A DNA stretch of 64,000 bases from Salinisphaera sp963835375 (GTDB lineage: Bacteria > Pseudomonadota > Gammaproteobacteria > Nevskiales > Salinisphaeraceae), in NCBI GenBank assembly GCA_963835375.1, contig CAWIGB010000016.1, positions 84,254 to 148,253 of the forward strand, given 5' to 3'. A program made the position numbers and the translations under genes. This document shows, one piece after another, positions 60,004 to 64,000 of the stretch. The notes below the pieces were generated by a model, which worked only from the letters and a program-made list of their open reading frames with translations, was not told the DNA's origin and searched no databases. Each line of letters begins with the position of its first letter. Position 1 is the stretch's first letter.

Positions 60004-60097
60004 AGAAACTGGTCTGTGGCCGTGTCAGGGTGCCGGATACACCCCGGTGTCGTTGGCCGGCGCTCCGCTGCCATCATCCGGTCTGCGCCGGGCGCTC

Positions 60098-60106
60098 ATG
60101 ATAACA
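60098..60106 (-). promoter_or_regulatory. extended -10 promoter upstream of sucA
   Basis: Minus strand TGTTATCAT, a TG-extended hexamer with five of six matches. Start predicted near 60091, leaving an 88-nt leader to sucA. Consistent only if galU ends before this point. Confidence 0.4.
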
Positions 60107-60122
60107 AATTGCCCGCGCCGGG

Positions 60123-60141
60123 GCCGGCGCGAGACGCCGGC
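60123..60141 (-). terminator. GC-rich hairpin between galU and sucA
   Basis: Perfect 7-bp stem GCCGGCG/CGCCGGC with a 5-nt loop, without a following T-run. Lies just after the TAG at 60158 in an alternative galU frame, so it may mark the end of that transcript. Confidence 0.35.
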
Positions 60142-60157
60142 ATGCCGGGCCGCTGTT

Positions 60158-61065
60158 CTAGCTGGCCTGTTCTTCGATTCCGAATCGTCTTCCCAGCCGG
60201 CGGTGAGGCCTTTGAGATAATCGCGGAACTCGTCGCCGATCTCGTCGTGCTTCAGGCCCATCTCGACATTGGCCTTGAGATAGCCGAACTTGCTGCCGCA
60301 GTCGTAGCGAGTGCCTTCGAACTCGTAGGCCAGCACAGTCTGTTCGCCCATCAGGGCCTCGATCGCGTCGGTGAGCTGGATCTCGCCGCCCGCGCCCGGC
60401 TTGGTCCGATCGATCAGCCGGAAGATGCGAGGCGTGAGAATATAACGGCCGACCACGGCGAGATTTGAGGGCGCGTCTTCGGTCGCCGGCTTCTCGACGA
60501 TGCCGCGGATCTCAGACAGGCCCGGGCCGATCGGCTCGGCCTCGACAATGCCGTACTTGTGGGTTTCCTCCCACGGCACGCGCTGCACCGCCAGCACGCT
60601 GGTGCCGTACTCCTGGTACACGCGGTGCATCTGTGCCATGCAGGGCTGGAAGGAGCCGGCGATCAAGTCGTCGGCCAGAATCACCGCAAAGTCCTGATCA
60701 CCCACCGCAGGCAGCGAGCACCGGATGGCGTCACCCAGACCAAGCTGCTCGGGCTGCCGGATATAGACGCAGCTGATCCCCGGCGGCAGCACGTCGTGCA
60801 CCGCCGCCAGCAGCTCTTCCTTGCCCTTGGCTTCGAGTGCCGCCTCGAGCTCATAGTCGCGATCGAAGTGATCCATGATCGAATTCTTGGCATGGCTGGT
60901 GATGAACACCATTTCCTCGGCACCCGCGGCGATCGCCTCCTTGACGGCGTACTGCACCAACGGTTTATCCACCACCGGGAGCATCTCCTTGGCGCTGGCC
61001 TTGGTCGCCGGCAGAAACCGCGTGCCGAGGCCGGCTACCGGAAACACCGCTTTACGAATTCGCAT
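60158..61065 (-). CDS. galU: UTP--glucose-1-phosphate uridylyltransferase
   Basis: GalU, making UDP-glucose for envelope polysaccharides and trehalose. N-terminal AVFPVAGLGTRFLPATKASA nucleotide loop, EMLPVVDKPLVQYAVKEA, GDAIRCSLP, IVEKP and YDCGSKFGYLKANVEMGLKH. The open frame as read runs on to 60025 and gives 346 residues, 45-50 more than usual, ending in an Arg-rich tail. A one-base shift near 60175 would end it at TAG 60158, the expected size, just before a hairpin and a promoter-like site; this end is used here. Confidence 0.93.
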
Positions 61066-61150
61066 AACACATCCTTTATCTTAAGCTTGATCCAGTCGTC
61101 GCCGTGCGGATCGCAATCACTGCGCGCGGCAACCGGCATCGACCGCCGAC

Positions 61151-62032
61151 TCAGGGGTATCGCACTTCACCGGTCAGGTGATGCACATCGCCGGAGCGGC
61201 TGGTCAACGCAAAATTCACGCCGTTGTCGACACGGCCTTCCTTGAACAACACCGTGCTCGGCAGAAACACGGGCTTCTTGAACGCAACGGACAAAGAATA
61301 AGCCTCGGCGCCAATATGCGGCTCGAGTGCCGCCGCGGCCCGGGCCTTCATCCACATTCCCGTGGCGATCGCGCGAGGAAACCCGAAGAGCTTCGCGCTC
61401 CACGGGCTGAGATGAATCGGGTTGTAGTCGCCAGCCGCTGCTGCGTAGCGGCGACCGATATCGGACGGCACTTGCCAAGTCGCCTCCTCGTCCGGGGTAA
61501 AACCCAGTTCAGGCGTCTGCCTCTTGCTGCCGGAAGAACTGCCGGAGCCGCCCTTGCGTCGCGACAGCATCACGCCGGTTTCTTCCCAGATTGCGGTGCC
61601 GGCCGCATCGTTCACGCGCGTCACCAGGTCGAATTCGATACCCTTCGATACGTCTCGATGGCCACCGACCGAAACGATCAGATCCAGCGGCTCATCTGCG
61701 CGGATCGCCCGATGCTGTGTGATCTGATTGCGCACATGGATCAGGCCAAGCAGCTTGAGCGGAAAGTGTTTGTGCGTGAGCACGGCCATGTGCAAGGGAA
61801 AAGCCAGGACATGAGGGTAGGTCACCGGCAAGGTATCGGCACGCGGGAAGCCACAGACCCTGCGGTATCGCGCCAGGTTCTCGGCCCTGACTTCCAGGTC
61901 GTTCAATCGCGCAACGATATCGGGAATGGTTTCGCCCTTGGACAGGCCGGAACCGAAAGTCGCAACCGCGCGCAGATAAGATGGCGCTACCGGTGGCAGC
62001 TGCTCGAAATCGAGCCTGGTATCTCCTGACAT
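61151..62032 (-). CDS. MaoC-like (R)-specific enoyl-CoA hydratase/dehydratase family protein
   Basis: 293 residues with a C-terminal MaoC hot-dog domain: AAAGDYNPIHLSPWSAKLFG followed by IATGMWM, containing the catalytic D and H (GDYNPIH). The N-terminal half looks like a second, degenerate hot-dog (LPVTYPHVLAFPLHMAVL, then HVRNQI), as in two-domain MaoC hydratases of fatty acid metabolism. A Ser/Gly-rich linker (GGSGSSSGS) separates them. Start ATG 62032; an in-frame upstream start at 62092 overlaps the likely promoter. Substrate unknown. Confidence 0.8.
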   Translation of the reverse strand: MSGDTRLDFEQLPPVAPSYLRAVATFGSGLSKGETIPDIVARLNDLEVRAENLARYRRVCGFPRADTLPVTYPHVLAFPLHMAVLTHKHFPLKLLGLIHVRNQITQHRAIRADEPLDLIVSVGGHRDVSKGIEFDLVTRVNDAAGTAIWEETGVMLSRRKGGSGSSSGSKRQTPELGFTPDEEATWQVPSDIGRRYAAAAGDYNPIHLSPWSAKLFGFPRAIATGMWMKARAAAALEPHIGAEAYSLSVAFKKPVFLPSTVLFKEGRVDNGVNFALTSRSGDVHHLTGEVRYP

Positions 62033-62064
62033 CGGTTTATCGTCTTTGGACGATGGAAGTCTGG

Positions 62065-62092
62065 AGTTTAACGCGTTGGGTGGGCAATACAA
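62065..62092 (-). promoter_or_regulatory. possible sigma-70 promoter of the maoC-like gene
   Basis: TTGTAT (62087-62092) and TAAACT (62065-62070) with a 16-bp spacer on the minus strand; start near 62058, 26 nt before the ATG. Confidence 0.35.
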
Positions 62093-62275
62093 TGATGGAT
62101 CGCCCCCGATCGTTCAGCTTTGATTCGGATAAACGCGCGCCCCGTCGAGCAGACCATCGTCGATCGATGCAAAACAGATACCTGCAACCGGAACCACGAG
62201 CAGCCCGATCGATTACCCTGCTTGATTAACGCAGACCATGGCATGACTCGCGCGACAAGCCGCGCCCAACCCCCG

Positions 62276-62301
62276 TCCTGATTATGTATCAAGCTCAGCA
62301 G
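62276..62301 (-). repeat. left terminal inverted repeat of the IS1595-family element
   Basis: 26 bp, partner at 63303-63328; mismatch at the fourteenth base (T versus C). Confidence 0.85.
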
Positions 62302-63242
62302 CCTTGAGCTGGCGCTCGGTCCAGGGCCGCGTGGTGGCGGCCGCCCGCACCAGCCTCGGCAGGATCGAACGCAGGTTATAGCGCCGGTTGAACCGATACT
62401 GGAAGTCGGCCAGATAGCGCGGCGCATACTTGGCGAACTTGAATGCGTGATAGGTGCCGGTCAGTGCGTTCTTGAGATTGCCGAGCAGGATGTTCACCCA
62501 TCGAAACTCGGGATGCTGGGCCGATGTACGACCGGAGCCGGTCACGATCGCCAGATGGCTATCGATCTCGGCGCGTAGCGCCCGGAAGGCGGACAAGCCG
62601 TCGCGAGACGGCGTGTGTGTCGGCCGATAGCGACCCATTGGCCCAGTCTCGCACGGCCTCTGAGGTAAACGGCATGCAGCGGATCACGACCTGATGCGGC
62701 TTGCGATCGTCGGTCGTCGACACGGCCATGACAAATGGGATCTTGTTGGGCGATCCACGCCCGCGCTGGCCGGGCTCACCGGCTCGCTCACCCCCGAGGT
62801 AGGCATCATCGATCTCCACTCGACCGGAGAGCTGGCGTTTGGACTCACGTTCAGCCATGACCTGCATGAGCTTGTGCTTGAGTCGCCAGGCCGTGCGCCA
62901 GCTCACGCCGAGCTGGCGTCTCAGTTCGAGCGCCGAGACATTGTTCTTGGCCTGGGTCAGCAGATGCATGGCCAAGAACCAGACCGTCAACGCGAGCTTG
63001 GTCGAATCGAAAATCGTGCCGGCGGTCACGGTGGTTTGATGGTGACAGCGCTGGCACTGCCAATAGCCACGGCCGGCCCGTTGAAAGGTCGTATGCAGCC
63101 GACAGCGGCAGGCCGGACAAGCGAAGCCGCGCGGCCAGCGTGAGGCCGCCAATGCCTGTTCGCATTGTGCCTCGGTGCCGTAGCGCTGCATGAACTCGGC
63201 CAGCGACAGGCCGGCCTGCATCTGTACTCGATTGATCGCCAT
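62282..63242 (-). CDS. IS1595-family transposase, frame-interrupted
   Basis: About 320 residues. N-terminal zinc ribbon (CPACRCRLH, then CQRCHHQT), helix-turn-helix with LGVSWRTAWRLKHKLM, and the DDE-type core with VEIDDAYLGGER and FRWVNILLGNLKNALTGTYH. Frame breaks near 62612. Start ATG 63242. Confidence 0.88.
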
Positions 63243-63302
63243 GACAAAACTCCGTGTAGGTCATGGCTCTATTATCCGGAGTCAGTGGGTCAGATCATGA
63301 CC

Positions 63303-63328
63303 CTGCTGAGCTTGGTACATAATCAGGA
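63303..63328 (-). repeat. right terminal inverted repeat of the IS1595-family element
   Basis: 26 bp, partner at 62276-62301; 25 of 26 positions match in inverted orientation. Confidence 0.85.
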
Positions 63329-64000
63329 GATCCCTAAAACGGCCAAGCTCGCCGACAACGATCGGCTGCAAATCCATGTGCAAGACCGGCTTGCCGGCGC
63401 GGTCACAGATGCTGAGGGCCGGCCGATTCCGGGCCTCAACGTGCCGTGGAAGGGACGGCGCCATGGTCGTCGCGCGGACCGGCGATGGGGCACCTGCTGG
63501 GGCCCTGAGCAAATCAGTCGCCGATTGCGGGTCGGACTTCCGCACTATGCGTCCATGCGGATTTCTCACGAAGCTATCTACCAAGCGCTCTATGTCCAAG
63601 GCCGTGGCGGGTTGCGACGCGAACTGTCCGCCTGTCTGCGTACCGGCCGAGCGCTACGGGTGCCACGTGCCAGGACGCGGCAACGCGGTAAGCAGTTCAT
63701 CACCCCTGAGGTGATGATCAGCCAACGCCCAGCCGAGGTCACCGACCGTGCCGTGCCCAGTCATTGGGAGGGCGATTTGGTCATCGGCCTGAACAGCTCG
63801 GCGATCGGCACCTTGGTCGAGCGCACCACGCGATTTGTAATGCTGCTGCACTTGCCACCCATGCCAGGCCACCGCGCCAGTCCCAAGGTAAAGAACGGGC
63901 CAGCGCTGACTGGCCATGGCGCTGAGGCGATCCGCGATGCGATTGCCGCGAAAATTGCGACGACTCCTTGAACCTAAGGTCTACGCCTGACTCGCAGATT
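63329..64000 (+). pseudogene. IS30-family transposase, 5' truncated
   Basis: The frame continues out of the IS1595 right end and encodes the middle of an IS30-family transposase: WGPEQISRRLR, MRISHEAIYQALYVQGRGGL, then the first catalytic aspartate in PSHWEGDLVIG and VERTTRFVMLLHLP. The N-terminal helix-turn-helix is missing on the left because the IS1595 element abuts it. The frame stops at 63971, where TWDQG is normally expected, so the right part is also broken or shifted near 63955. It continues past the window edge. Confidence 0.75.

Larger units (their letters stand above)
62276..63328 (-). mobile_element. IS1595-family insertion sequence
   Basis: 1053-bp element bounded by 26-bp inverted repeats (62276-62301 and 63303-63328) that differ at one position; both start TCCTGATTATGTA. 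It contains one transposase gene. No matching target duplication is seen outside the repeats (AACCCCCG on the left, GATCCCTA on the right), so one flank has probably been rearranged or deleted. Confidence 0.85.

Overview
The window comes from a GC-rich gammaproteobacterium. The colinear ybgC-tolQRAB-pal-cpoB and ruvCAB blocks, the FNR/Anr-type regulator and the sucAB-lpd operon all fit that class. The overall flavour resembles halophilic or marine lineages such as Salinisphaera, but the genus is a guess. About forty apparent single-base frame breaks are scattered through otherwise well conserved genes, including essential ones (ruvB, sucA, sucB, lpd, tolA). I read these mainly as sequencing or assembly indels, not real gene decay, so coordinates of interrupted genes are given as full extents with the break points named.

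Positions 1-39.7 kb look like one low-oxygen energy and stress island. In order it holds: an acetoin/acetaldehyde module (DUF779 fragment, budC-like, acoD-like); a phosphate acyltransferase; an FNR/Anr-type [4Fe-4S] regulator; a hemerythrin-like protein; an arginine deiminase operon (antiporter, ornithine decarboxylase, arcA, arcB, arcC); a second lysine/arginine decarboxylase; a four-gene exporter (outer-membrane lipoprotein, HlyD, RbbA-like double ATPase-permease, ABC-2 permease); FtsH and a small heat-shock protein with a CPYC motif; a small four-cysteine protein with phosphoketolase; a complete glycogen cluster (glgA, glgB, glgC, GH57, malQ, glgP); and an orphan ATP synthase gamma subunit. 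Eleven FNR-type palindromes (TTGAT-N4-ATCAA and close variants) lie in front of these units. In every case a -10-like hexamer is centred 31-32 bp downstream of the palindrome centre, which is class II FNR promoter geometry. I find no comparable boxes in the housekeeping half. The inferred logic is substrate-level ATP during oxygen limitation, from carbamoyl phosphate via ArcC and acetyl phosphate via phosphoketolase, fed by stored glycogen and arginine, together with proteostasis and acid-stress functions.

Positions 39.7-42 kb are a sparse junction with one AT-richer multi-spanning membrane protein. From 42 to 62 kb everything is on the minus strand and is housekeeping: galU, sucA-sucB-lpd, kup, yebC-ruvC-ruvA-ruvB-ybgC-tolQ-tolR-tolA-tolB-pal-cpoB, queE, queC and tRNA-Lys. 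A MaoC-like protein precedes galU. The right end is an IS1595-family element with visible inverted repeats abutting a 5'-truncated IS30-family transposase.
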